Positions 25,819 to 33,682 of a stretch of 64,000 nucleotides of DNA are shown piece by piece. The first letter of the stretch is position 1. Every line of letters begins with the position of its first letter. A model generated the notes under the pieces. It searched no databases. It was not told the DNA's origin and was given only the letters and a program-made list of their open reading frames with translations. The DNA lies in the NCBI RefSeq assembly GCF_009208555.1, contig NZ_WFLI01000023.1, forward strand, positions 34,578 to 98,577, given 5' to 3'. This DNA is from Janthinobacterium violaceinigrum. GTDB taxonomy: Bacteria; Pseudomonadota; Gammaproteobacteria; Burkholderiales; Burkholderiaceae_D. The position numbers and the translations under genes are program-made.

Positions 25819-27072
25819 TTACTCCTTGACCAAGGTAAATTGCATGACGTCCGTATTGTGCGCCTGGAAAGCGGCCTCGCAATACGCGAGGTAAAACTCC
25901 CAGGTCAGCAGGAAACGGCCATCGAAACCCTGCTTTTCCAGCGCCACGCGCTGGGCCAGGAAGCTGGCGCGCCACTGGCGCAAGGTTTCCGCGTAATCGA
26001 GGCCAAAGCTGAAGGCGTCCACCACGCGCAAGCCCTGCGCCTGGGCCGCGCGGCGAAACTCGGCGGGCGATGGCAGCATGCCGCCCGGAAAAATGTATTG
26101 CTGGATGAAGTCAGTGCTCTTGCTGTAGCGCTCGAACAAGGCGTCGGCGATGACGATGGTCTGGATGCAGGCGCGTCCGCCCTGCTTCAGGTTGCGCGCC
26201 ACGCATGCGAAATAGCCGGGCCAGTAGCTTTGCCCCACGGCTTCGAACATCTCGATCGAGGCGATGGCGTCGTACTGGCCATGGCTGTCGCGGTAATCGC
26301 ACAGTTGCAGGTCGGCTTGCGCCGCCAGGCCCGCGTCCTGCAGGCGCTGGCGCGCATACGCGAGCTGCTCGGTCGACAAGGTCAGGCCCGTCACGTGGGC
26401 GCCGTAGTCGCGCGCCGCCGCTTCCGCAAAACCGCCCCAGCCGCAGCCAATTTCCAGCACCCGCTGGCCCCGCTGCGGCTGCAGTTGCAACTGCTCCGCG
26501 ATGCGCGCGTATTTCGCGCCCTGCGCCTGCTCCAGGCTGGCGCCCTCGGTGAACAGGGCGCTCGAATACGTCATCGACGGGTCCAGCCACAGCTGGTAAA
26601 AGGCGTTGCCGATGTCGTAATGGGCGTGGATATTCTTCTTGCTGCCGGCGCGCGAATTGCGATGCAGCAGATGGCGCACCTTATAGATCAGGTTGCCCCA
26701 CCAGTTACCGTAGATCAGGGACTCGATGTGCGCGCGGTTGCGTATCATCAATTCGATCAAGCCCGGCAAATTGTCCGTGCGCCAGTCGCCCCCGATAAAC
26801 GTTTCGGCAAAGCCGATGTCGCCCGAGCGCAGGACAGCCGAACACAGGCGCCAGTTGTGCAAGTCCAGGGTGACGGGATGGCTGCCGTCGCCGTACAGCA
26901 AGATGCTGCCGTCCGGCGTGCGCAGGCGCAGGGCGCCGTATTGCAGTTTTTCCAGCAGGCGCACGATCATGCGCCCGGAAGCGGGCAAGTCCAGGTGCGT
27001 GTGATCGGGCATGTGGGCAGGACGTGCGCTGCTGCGCGCATGCATGCCGGTCGGCAGGGAATCAGAGCTCAT
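25819..27072 (-). CDS. cfa: Cyclopropane-fatty-acid-synthase-like SAM methyltransferase
   Basis: Methyltransferase of the CFA synthase/mycolic acid cyclopropane synthase family that alkylates double bonds of membrane phospholipid acyl chains. The 417-residue product has an N-terminal lipid-binding domain (MIVRLLEKLQYGALRL), then SMTYSSALF, the SAM loop VLEIGCGWGGFAEAA at about 240-254, and the C-terminal FPGGMLPSP and VVDAFSFGLDYAETLRQW motifs. ATG 27072 overlaps the DUF1365 stop. Family relatives that only methylate (UfaM type, furan fatty acid pathway) cannot be separated from true cyclopropanases by eye. Confidence 0.93.
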   Translation of the reverse strand: MSSDSLPTGMHARSSARPAHMPDHTHLDLPASGRMIVRLLEKLQYGALRLRTPDGSILLYGDGSHPVTLDLHNWRLCSAVLRSGDIGFAETFIGGDWRTDNLPGLIELMIRNRAHIESLIYGNWWGNLIYKVRHLLHRNSRAGSKKNIHAHYDIGNAFYQLWLDPSMTYSSALFTEGASLEQAQGAKYARIAEQLQLQPQRGQRVLEIGCGWGGFAEAAARDYGAHVTGLTLSTEQLAYARQRLQDAGLAAQADLQLCDYRDSHGQYDAIASIEMFEAVGQSYWPGYFACVARNLKQGGRACIQTIVIADALFERYSKSTDFIQQYIFPGGMLPSPAEFRRAAQAQGLRVVDAFSFGLDYAETLRQWRASFLAQRVALEKQGFDGRFLLTWEFYLAYCEAAFQAHNTDVMQFTLVKE

Positions 27073-27866
27073 CGGGACACCTTTTCTTGTGGGGGGAGGG
27101 GTTTGCTGAAAAACGGCACGCGGCGCAGCCACAGGCGCAAAGCCTGCCAATGGATGCGCGCCATCACGCCAAACGTCATCAGGGGGTAGCGCAGCAAGGC
27201 CCAAGCCATGGCGCCATCGCGCAGCGGCTGCGCCGTGCCGGACAAGCTCGTCTGCAGCAGCGGACCGTCGAGGTCGTCGTAATCGACCCGGGCCAGGTGG
27301 CGTTCGCCCCCCTTGTCGTTGTTGCGCAGGAAACGGAAACGGTATTGGCCTTCCACCTTGCAAAACGGCGACACGTGGAAGATTTTCCTGGCGACCAGTT
27401 CGCTGCCAAAGACAATCGCGCCGCCCTGTTCGAGCAAGTACAGATGGCGTTCGCCGAAGGTATTGCGCACATCGCACACCACGGCGCGCAGCGCGCCGTC
27501 CGGGCGGTGGCAAAACCAGAAGCTGACGGGATTGAAGACATAGCCGAACAGGCGCGGCATGGTCTGCAGCCAGATTTCGCCGCCCGCGTCATCCACGCCG
27601 TGCTGCCGCAGGAGGCCGTCGATCCAGTCCAGCAGCGGCACCGCGCCATCGCCATGGTCGCTGTCGCGGAAGGACAGCACATTGACGCCGTTGCGCGAAA
27701 TCAAGCGGGCGGGAAAATCCTGCGCTCCCATGCTGCGCAGGGGCAGGCGCAGATAGAACATGCCGTAGCTGAACGCATGCGCGCGCGGACGCAGCCGCGC
27801 ATGGCGCACCTGTCCCAGGCACAGCTGGGGCTGGGCTTGCACGGGCAGCGAGGGATCACGCGGCAT
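27069..27866 (-). CDS. DUF1365 family protein
   Basis: 265-residue protein of family DUF1365, which very often follows an FAD oxidoreductase and precedes a cfa gene in proteobacteria. Characteristic stretches are GQVRHARLRPRAHAFSYGMFYLRL at the N-terminus, FGYVFNPVSFWFCHR in the middle and KIFHVSPFCKVEGQYRFRF. It overlaps the preceding gene by 11 bp and the cfa-like gene by 4 bp. The function is unresolved; the conserved context implies modification of unsaturated acyl chains. Confidence 0.92.
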   Translation of the reverse strand: MPRDPSLPVQAQPQLCLGQVRHARLRPRAHAFSYGMFYLRLPLRSMGAQDFPARLISRNGVNVLSFRDSDHGDGAVPLLDWIDGLLRQHGVDDAGGEIWLQTMPRLFGYVFNPVSFWFCHRPDGALRAVVCDVRNTFGERHLYLLEQGGAIVFGSELVARKIFHVSPFCKVEGQYRFRFLRNNDKGGERHLARVDYDDLDGPLLQTSLSGTAQPLRDGAMAWALLRYPLMTFGVMARIHWQALRLWLRRVPFFSKPLPPQEKVSR

Positions 27867-29169
27867 GGCCGAGCTCCGCCGACGCCAGCCCCAGCAGGCT
27901 TTGCGCCACGCCCAGGCCCGACTTCAAGCCGTCTTCATGGAAGCCGTAGCCCGTCCAGGCGCCCGCGAACCACGTGTGCTGCGCGCCCTGGAAGCCGGCC
28001 AGGCGCGCCTGGGCTGCAATGGCCGCGCCATCGAACACGGGGTGGGCATACGAGAACTCGTCGATGATGCTTGCCGGATCGGGCTCGTCGAGCGGATTGA
28101 GCGAGACGATGACGGGCGTGGCAAAGGGCAAGGGCTGCAGCTGGTTCAGCAAATAGTGCACGCATACCTGCGGCGCGGCGCCTTCCTCCACTGCCGGCCT
28201 GCCCTGGTAATTCCAGGCAGACCAGGCCTTGCGGCGCCGCGGCAGGCAGCTGGCATCCGTGTGCAGCACGGCCCGGTTCGGCTGGTAGCGCACGGCTTCA
28301 AGCACGGAGCGCTCGTCGTCGCGGATATCGCCCAGCAGGGCCAGCGACTGGTCGCTGTGGCAAGCGAGCACCACGTGATCGGCATGTTCGACGCCGGCGA
28401 CCGTGTGCAGCTCGACCATGCGCGCGCCACCGTGCGGCTGGCGGCGCACGGCCAGCACGGGGCAAGCCAGGCGCTGCTGCGCAATGCCCGCCAGCAGTTT
28501 TTCCACGTACACGCGCGAGCCGCCGCGCACCGTGCGCCATTGCGGCCGGTCATTGACCTGCAGCAAGCCATGGTTGTGGCAGAAACGGATGAACGTCGCC
28601 AGCGGAAAGGCCAGCATCTGGCGCGCCGGACACGACCAGATGCAGGCAGCCATCGGCAACAGATACCAGTGGCGGAATTCCTCGCCATAGCCATGCAGGT
28701 CGAGGAATTCTCCCAGCGACAGGGCCGGCGCCGGCAAGGCGGCCGTGGCCAGCGCGCTGGCCTGGCGGTTGAAGCGTACGATGTCGCGCAGCATGCGCAA
28801 GAAAGCGGGGCGCAGCAGGTTGCTGCGCTGGGCAAACACGGTGTCCAGGTTGGCGCCCGCCCATTCCAGCACGCGGGCACCGGGCGCGGAACCCAGCGGC
28901 ATCTTCACGGAAAACGACATATCGCTGTCGGCCGCCTCGACACCCAGTTCCTGGAACAGTTGCACCAGGTTCGGATACGTGGCGTGGTTAAACACGAGAA
29001 AACCCGTGTCAACGCCATGCGTGACGCCATCGAGCGTGACATCGACCGTATGGCTGTGGCCGCCAAAATACGCGCCCGCCTCATACAAGGTCACATCCTG
29101 ACCCGCCTGCGCCAGCCGATAGGCACACGACAATCCTGCAATTCCCGCACCGACGACGGCGATTTTCAT
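27856..29169 (-). CDS. FAD/NAD(P)-binding oxidoreductase, first gene of the lipid operon
   Basis: Amine-oxidase/desaturase-like flavoprotein, 437 residues. The N-terminal dinucleotide motif GAGIAGLSCAYRLA is at 7-20, with the Glu-ending second strand LYEAGAYFGGHSHTVDV, and a C-terminal FAD motif HTWFAGAWTGYGFHEDGLKSGL. It resembles the FAD proteins found with DUF1365 and cfa in sigma-E/ChrR regulons, one type of which (UfaD) desaturates methylated fatty acids. It starts at ATG 29169, preceded by AGGTG, about 25 bp from a predicted promoter, and is divergent from the CarH-like regulator. Confidence 0.92.
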   Translation of the reverse strand: MKIAVVGAGIAGLSCAYRLAQAGQDVTLYEAGAYFGGHSHTVDVTLDGVTHGVDTGFLVFNHATYPNLVQLFQELGVEAADSDMSFSVKMPLGSAPGARVLEWAGANLDTVFAQRSNLLRPAFLRMLRDIVRFNRQASALATAALPAPALSLGEFLDLHGYGEEFRHWYLLPMAACIWSCPARQMLAFPLATFIRFCHNHGLLQVNDRPQWRTVRGGSRVYVEKLLAGIAQQRLACPVLAVRRQPHGGARMVELHTVAGVEHADHVVLACHSDQSLALLGDIRDDERSVLEAVRYQPNRAVLHTDASCLPRRRKAWSAWNYQGRPAVEEGAAPQVCVHYLLNQLQPLPFATPVIVSLNPLDEPDPASIIDEFSYAHPVFDGAAIAAQARLAGFQGAQHTWFAGAWTGYGFHEDGLKSGLGVAQSLLGLASAELGHAA

Positions 29170-29187
29170 GAGCGCACCTGTGTTATG

Positions 29188-29202
29188 TTTGTCCTGGACA
29201 AA
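29188..29202 (-). promoter_or_regulatory. Palindrome over the lipid-operon promoter (candidate CarH/MerR operator)
   Basis: TTTGTCC (29188-29194), one central base and GGACAAA (29196-29202) form a perfect 7-1-7 inverted repeat. It overlaps the -10 of the predicted operon promoter and is the only strong palindrome in the 162-bp divergent region. Assignment to the adjacent regulator is inference. Confidence 0.5.
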
Positions 29203-29227
29203 ATAAGCTTCATCGATAGTCAGTCAA
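29200..29227 (-). promoter_or_regulatory. Lipid-operon promoter
   Basis: On the minus strand TTGACT (29227-29222) and TATTTT (29205-29200) are 16 bp apart. The predicted start near 29193 gives a leader of about 24 nt before ATG 29169. A bound repressor at the overlapping palindrome would block it. Confidence 0.5.
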
Positions 29228-29230
29228 ATA

Positions 29231-29244
29231 TTGATCTGTGTCAA
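29231..29244. promoter_or_regulatory. FNR/ANR-like box in the divergent region
   Basis: TTGATCTGTGTCAA matches TTGAT-N4-ATCAA at nine of ten positions. It lies just upstream of the operon -35 on the minus strand and about 40 bp upstream of a TATACG hexamer (29271-29276) facing the regulator gene. Which side it would serve is unclear. Confidence 0.4.
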
Positions 29245-29331
29245 TGAGGCCGCGAATCCGTTCAAAAACTTATACGCAGGCAATTTCCAATCGGATTCAG
29301 CTATTTGGTACGGGGCGGTGGAAGGCGTAAA

Positions 29332-30315
29332 ATGCCTGATACGATCTTTCGGCACGCGAGCACGCCCCCTGGTATGGATACTGACCTGCAACTCTCTCCT
29401 GCCTTCAGCATCAGCGATGTCGAGCGCGACACCGGGCTGGCCAAGGAAACCTTGCGTGTCTGGGAACGCCGCTACGCGTTTCCCCAGCCCCAGCGCGATG
29501 CGTTTGGCGAACGCAGCTACCCCGCCGAGCAAGTGCAGAAATTGCGCATGGTCAAGCGCCTGCTGGACCTCGGATTTCGCCCGGGCAAAATCATGCAGCA
29601 CAGCACCCTGCAACTGCAGCAGCTGGCCAGCGCGGGCGCCACGCCGCCACCGGCGCCGGCGCCGCAGCTCGAACACTACCTGGCCCTGTGCCGCGGCCAC
29701 CAGATGGCGGAACTGGGCAATGCCCTGCGCCAGGCGCTGGCCGTGCTGGGCTTGAAGGCGTTCACCATCGACGTCATCGCCCCCCTCACCGCCATGGTGG
29801 GCGAAGCGTGGGCCTGCGGCGACCTGGCCGTGTACGAAGAGCATCTGTATAGCGAAACCTTGCAGACGGTAATGCGCCACGCCATTTTTTCCCTGCCACA
29901 GGCAAGCAGCCCGTCCACCCGGACGCCGCGCATCGTGCTCAGCACCTTGCCGCAGGAACGCCATGGCCTGGGCCTGCTGATGGCCGAAGCGCTGTGTACG
30001 GCGGCAGGTGCCCATTGCATGTCGCTGGGGGTAGAAACGCCGCTGACCGACATCGTCGCGGCCGCGCGCGCGCAGCGGGCCGACATCGTGGCCCTGTCGT
30101 TTTCCAGTGCCAGCAAGCAGCGGCAGACGCGCGACAGCCTGCAGCAATTGCACGCGAGCTTGCAGCCAGGCATGGAATTGTGGGCGGGCGGACGCAGTCC
30201 CGCCTTGTCCAGGCAGCCGCCGCCCTTCCTGCATGTGCTGGACTTGCGGCAAGTCGAGGAAAGCATCGCCGACTGGCGCCGCCGCCATCAGGCGCACGCG
30301 CCGCAAACCCACTGA
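29332..30315 (+). CDS. MerR-family regulator with B12-binding photosensor domain (CarH/LitR-like)
   Basis: 327-residue regulator. The N-terminal MerR winged helix (about 24-72: AFSISDVERDTGLAKETLRVWERRYAF) is followed by a Pro/Ala linker, a four-helix bundle (about 113-195) and a Rossmann cobalamin domain (about 200-300). The bundle has W160-x9-E170-H171, the Wx9EH signature of adenosylcobalamin photoreceptors. The Rossmann domain has ERHGLG with H211 as probable lower cobalt ligand. Known CarH proteins bind DNA in the dark and release it on Co-C photolysis. ATG 29332 is chosen because GGAAGG lies 6 bases upstream; a later ATG at 29374 lacks one. It is divergent from the lipid operon, its likely target. 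Confidence 0.88.
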   Translation: MPDTIFRHASTPPGMDTDLQLSPAFSISDVERDTGLAKETLRVWERRYAFPQPQRDAFGERSYPAEQVQKLRMVKRLLDLGFRPGKIMQHSTLQLQQLASAGATPPPAPAPQLEHYLALCRGHQMAELGNALRQALAVLGLKAFTIDVIAPLTAMVGEAWACGDLAVYEEHLYSETLQTVMRHAIFSLPQASSPSTRTPRIVLSTLPQERHGLGLLMAEALCTAAGAHCMSLGVETPLTDIVAAARAQRADIVALSFSSASKQRQTRDSLQQLHASLQPGMELWAGGRSPALSRQPPPFLHVLDLRQVEESIADWRRRHQAHAPQTH

Positions 30316-30407
30316 ACCGGCTGAAAAGCGCGGCAACTGCGGCGATCTTCGTGGATAGCGGCGCAATGTTGCCAATCGAACAGTAAAGCATGAAGGGCCG
30401 GGCGCGC

Positions 30408-30418
30408 TCTGGTAGAAT
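30408..30418 (+). promoter_or_regulatory. Extended -10 promoter of ftsY
   Basis: TGGTAGAAT ending at 30418 is an extended -10 element (TGn-TAGAAT). No good -35 is visible. It would start transcription near 30425, about 55 bp before the ftsY ATG, and serve ftsYEX. Confidence 0.5.
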
Positions 30419-30480
30419 AGCCAGTAACAACAGTGTCCGGCGCCGCCGGGCCTTAGGTCAGCACCCGCCACCACACATCC

Positions 30481-31548
30481 ATGTTTAGTTTCTTCAAGAA
30501 AAAACCCATCACTCCCGAGGCTACGCCAGCCGAGCCCCCCGTTCTTCCTGCCGCCACGCCGCCTGCCGCGCCGGCAGCGACTCCCGCCGCTGCACCGCTG
30601 AGCGGTGCGCCGGCCGAGCTCGTGCCCGTGATCGTGGCCGCCGAACCCGAGAAAAAATCGTGGATGACGCGCCTGAAGGCGGGCCTGTCGAAAACCTCGA
30701 ATACCCTGTCCGTGCTGTTCGTCGGTGCCAAGATCGACGACGCCCTGTACGAAGAGCTGGAAGCGGCGCTGCTGATGTCCGACGCGGGCATCGACGCCAC
30801 GGAATTCCTGCTCACGGAATTGAAGAAAAAGGTCAAGGAAGACAAGCTGCTCGACGCGGCCGCCGTCAAGGCGGCGCTGAAAGTGCTGCTGATCGAGCTG
30901 CTCTTGCCGCTGGAAAAACGCTTCGAGCTGGGCCGCCACAAGCCGCTGGTAATGATGATTTCCGGCGTGAATGGCGCTGGCAAGACCACCACCATCGGCA
31001 AGCTGGCCAAGCACATGCAGTCGAACAACCAATCCGTGCTGCTGGCCGCGGGCGACACCTTCCGCGCCGCCGCGCGCGAGCAGCTGATGGTCTGGGGCGA
31101 GCGCAACAACGTCACCGTGATTTCGCAGGAATCGGGCGATCCGGCCGCCGTGGCCTACGACTCTGTGCAATCGGCCAAGGCGCGCGGCATCGACGTGGTC
31201 ATGGTCGACACGGCGGGCCGCTTGCCGACGCAGTTGCATCTGATGGAAGAATTGAAGAAAATCAAGCGCGTGATCGGCAAGGGCATGGATGGCGCGCCGC
31301 ATGAAACCCTGCTCGTCATCGACGGCAACACGGGCCAGAACGCCCTCACGCAAGTGAAGGCCTTCGACGATGCCCTGCAGTTGAGCGGCCTGGTGATCAC
31401 CAAACTGGACGGTACCGCCAAGGGCGGCGTGCTGGCGGCGATTGCCCGCGTGCGCCCCGTGCCCGTGTATTTCATCGGTATCGGTGAGAAAATTGAAGAC
31501 TTGCAGCCTTTCGTGGCTGCCGAATTTGTCGAAGCGCTGCTCGGATAA
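30481..31548 (+). CDS. ftsY: Signal recognition particle receptor FtsY
   Basis: SRP-family GTPase that docks ribosome-SRP complexes at the inner membrane for co-translational insertion. The 355-residue product has a short Pro/Ala-rich acidic A domain (about 1-58), then the N domain and the G domain with GVNGAGKTTTIGKLA at 162-176, GDTFRAAAREQL, VDTAGR and TKLDGTAKGG. The A domain is much shorter than in E. coli. It heads the ftsY-ftsE-ftsX group, 8 bp before ftsE. Confidence 0.97.
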   Translation: MFSFFKKKPITPEATPAEPPVLPAATPPAAPAATPAAAPLSGAPAELVPVIVAAEPEKKSWMTRLKAGLSKTSNTLSVLFVGAKIDDALYEELEAALLMSDAGIDATEFLLTELKKKVKEDKLLDAAAVKAALKVLLIELLLPLEKRFELGRHKPLVMMISGVNGAGKTTTIGKLAKHMQSNNQSVLLAAGDTFRAAAREQLMVWGERNNVTVISQESGDPAAVAYDSVQSAKARGIDVVMVDTAGRLPTQLHLMEELKKIKRVIGKGMDGAPHETLLVIDGNTGQNALTQVKAFDDALQLSGLVITKLDGTAKGGVLAAIARVRPVPVYFIGIGEKIEDLQPFVAAEFVEALLG

Positions 31549-31556
31549 GCCTATAC

Positions 31557-32294
31557 ATGATTGAATTTCAGCACGTCTCCAAGCAATACTCCCCCGACGC
31601 CGTGGCGCTCAGCGACATTTCGCTCAGTATTGCCAAAGGCGAGCTGGTCTTCCTGGCCGGCCCCTCGGGCGCCGGCAAGTCCACCCTGCTGAAAATGATC
31701 GCCGCCATGGAACGCCCCACGTCGGGCAAGCTGATCGTCAATGGCCAGGACATGGCAAAGATCAAGCCGGCCGGCGTGCCCTTCCTGCGCCGCAACATGG
31801 GCCTGATCTTCCAGCAGCAGAAATTGCTCAACGACCGCTCCATCCTGGCCAATGTCATGCTGCCGCTGCTCGTCGTGGGCGCCCACAAGGCGGCCGCCGA
31901 ACAGCGCGCGCGCGCCGCGCTCGACAAGGTGGGCTTGCTGGACCGCGCCATGGCGCGTCCCCTGTCGCTGTCGGGCGGCGAGCAGCAGCGCGTGTCGATC
32001 GCGCGTGCCATCGTCAACCGGCCGCAGATCATCCTGGCCGACGAACCGACGGCCAACCTGGACCGCGCCAGCGCCAACAAGGTGCTCGACGCCCTGAAAG
32101 CGTTCCACTCGGTGGGCGTGACCTGCCTCATTTCCAGCCATGACGAACAGATGCTCGACGCCGCCGCCCGCGTGATCCATCTGAAAAACGGCCAGCTGGT
32201 GGCCATCGACAAGGCCACGCAGGCGCCCGTGTTCGCGCCGCCCGACCCCGATTTCGCCCCCGGCCTGGATGACGGCGAAGGAGAACAGGCATGA
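31557..32294 (+). CDS. ftsE: Cell division ATP-binding protein FtsE
   Basis: ABC-type ATPase that, with FtsX, controls periplasmic peptidoglycan hydrolases at the septum. The 245-residue product has the Walker A motif GPSGAGKST at 35-43, the signature LSGGEQQRVSIARA at about 139-152 and the Walker B segment IILADEPTANLD. It carries a C-terminal extension of about 25 residues beyond the usual E. coli length. Its stop overlaps the ftsX start (ATGA). Confidence 0.97.
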   Translation: MIEFQHVSKQYSPDAVALSDISLSIAKGELVFLAGPSGAGKSTLLKMIAAMERPTSGKLIVNGQDMAKIKPAGVPFLRRNMGLIFQQQKLLNDRSILANVMLPLLVVGAHKAAAEQRARAALDKVGLLDRAMARPLSLSGGEQQRVSIARAIVNRPQIILADEPTANLDRASANKVLDALKAFHSVGVTCLISSHDEQMLDAAARVIHLKNGQLVAIDKATQAPVFAPPDPDFAPGLDDGEGEQA

Positions 32295-33211
32295 GAGGCT
32301 GGTTCCGTCAACACCGCTTCGCGCTGGGCTCGGCGCTGATTCATCTGCGCAAGTCGCCAGGCGGCTTCTTATTGAACGTGCTCGTCGTCGCCATCGCCCT
32401 GTCGCTGCCGTTCGCCGGCTTGACCATGCTCGACAATGTGCGACCCATGTCGGAACAGATGTCGGTCGACCCGGAAATCAGCGTGTTCCTGAAGATCGAC
32501 ACGCCGCGCGAGCAAGCCGTGGGCCTGGCCGGCGCCATGCGCAAGATCGTGGGCGAGCAAAAGGCGAAGATCGTCTTCATTCCCCGCGAACAGGCGCTGG
32601 ACTCGCTGAAAAACAAGAATGGCCTGGCCGACGTGCTCAGCACCCTGGGCGACAATCCCCTGCCCGACAGCTATGTGCTGAAACTCGATGCCTTCAGCAG
32701 CGCCAGTGAGGCGCAGGACGTCGATGCGGTGGCGGAACAGCTGCGCCACTTGCCCGGCGTGGAATCGGCGCAAGTCGATTCGGCCTGGGTCAAGCGCCTG
32801 GCCGCCCTGCTGGGCGTGCTGCGCCTGGTGCTGCTGCTGCTGGCCATTACCCTGGGCGTGGCCGTGATCGCCGTGGTCTTCAACACCATCCGCCTGCAGG
32901 TGATGCAGCAGCGCGATGAAATCAGCATCTCGAAATTGATCGGCGCCACCGACACCTTCATCCACCGCCCCTTCTATTACACGGGCGCCCTGCTGGGCCT
33001 GTGCGCGGGCGCGCTGGCCCTGGGCGCCGTGGCGCTGGCCTTGCAGCCGCTCAATACGGCGATTGCCGAATTTGCCCGTTTGTACGCGTCCGAATTCCAG
33101 CTGGTGCCGCTGGCGCCGCTGCCGATGGCCGGCTTGCTGGCCGTCAGCGCCGGCCTGGGCCTGATCGGCGCCTTCCTCTGCGTGCAGCGCCACCTGGCGC
33201 GCCTGAACTGA
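32291..33211 (+). CDS. ftsX: Cell division protein FtsX
   Basis: Membrane partner of FtsE, 306 residues. One helix near residues 25-43 is followed by a periplasmic domain (about 50-165) and three C-terminal helices, the standard FtsX topology. The family's cytoplasmic segment NTIRLQVMQQRDEISISKLIGATDTFI is present. It starts at ATG 32291 overlapping ftsE by 4 bp and is followed by a terminator-like hairpin. Confidence 0.96.
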   Translation: MRGWFRQHRFALGSALIHLRKSPGGFLLNVLVVAIALSLPFAGLTMLDNVRPMSEQMSVDPEISVFLKIDTPREQAVGLAGAMRKIVGEQKAKIVFIPREQALDSLKNKNGLADVLSTLGDNPLPDSYVLKLDAFSSASEAQDVDAVAEQLRHLPGVESAQVDSAWVKRLAALLGVLRLVLLLLAITLGVAVIAVVFNTIRLQVMQQRDEISISKLIGATDTFIHRPFYYTGALLGLCAGALALGAVALALQPLNTAIAEFARLYASEFQLVPLAPLPMAGLLAVSAGLGLIGAFLCVQRHLARLN

Positions 33212-33221
33212 CCTTCCCTCC

Positions 33222-33264
33222 CATGGCGGCGCCCCCGGCGCCGCCATGTGCCCCTTGTTTTTTT
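33222..33264 (+). terminator. Terminator-like hairpin after ftsX
   Basis: CATGGCGGCGCC (33222-33233), loop CCC and GGCGCCGCCATG (33237-33248) form a perfect 12-bp stem. A run of seven T follows at 33258-33264, nine bases from the stem, so the geometry is not ideal. Confidence 0.6.
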
Positions 33265-33497
33265 GCTATTCACCCCCTACTGTGGTGATATTGATATTTA
33301 GCAAGTATTCTTAAGGTTCGCTTCAGCTTGCGGCCGTAGACTAGCCATGTTGTCGTGAAGCGCCGTGCAACCCTGGCGGGCACGGCCCGGCAAGTGCACG
33401 CGGCAGTGCCCATGCGCCCTGGCGGCGCGTTTTAGATAAAGTATTAATTAATAAATCGCCATAGTATTTAGGCTATCAGGACGATTAAATGTGCTGA

Positions 33498-33524
33498 TTG
33501 GCACTCTCAAGCAGAGAGTGCTAA
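33498..33524 (+). promoter_or_regulatory. CIRCE element (HrcA operator) upstream of rpoH
   Basis: TTGGCACTC, nine bases, then GAGTGCTAA: the right half matches the CIRCE consensus TTAGCACTC-N9-GAGTGCTAA exactly and the left half has one mismatch. Arms are perfect complements over seven bases or more. It lies 159 bp before the rpoH ATG. Confidence 0.85.
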
Positions 33525-33527
33525 TAT
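33498..33527 (+). promoter_or_regulatory. Candidate rpoH promoter overlapping CIRCE
   Basis: TTGGCA (33498-33503, 5/6) and TAATAT (33522-33527, 4/6) are separated by 18 bp and are embedded in the CIRCE arms. The predicted start near 33534 gives a leader of about 149 nt. Confidence 0.45.
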
Positions 33528-33682
33528 AGGGACATACCAGCAGCAGAACCGCCATGGACGCCAGATGTAGATGGTGCCGCGATCTGCGAAGTGCAAGACC
33601 GAATACGCAAAAACGAAGATACAAGCTGCCATGTCGTGTGACATGGCCAACTGGAACAAAGCAAGACTACGAGGGAGAAAAC

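Noticed and set aside
27856..29169. Reading the first operon gene as phytoene desaturase of a carotenoid pathway
   Set aside because: CarH regulators often control carotenoid genes and the protein is a related flavoprotein, but no crtB/crtE gene is present and the DUF1365/cfa neighbours indicate the fatty-acid-modifying type.
29224..31353. Minus-strand open frame of about 700 codons opposite the regulator and ftsY
   Set aside because: It overlaps two real plus-strand genes and the divergent promoter region, and has no recognisable domain.
33554..33682. In-frame upstream start for rpoH
   Set aside because: It adds 43 residues without similarity to sigma-32, while ATG 33683 has GGGAG upstream and begins at the conserved N-terminus.
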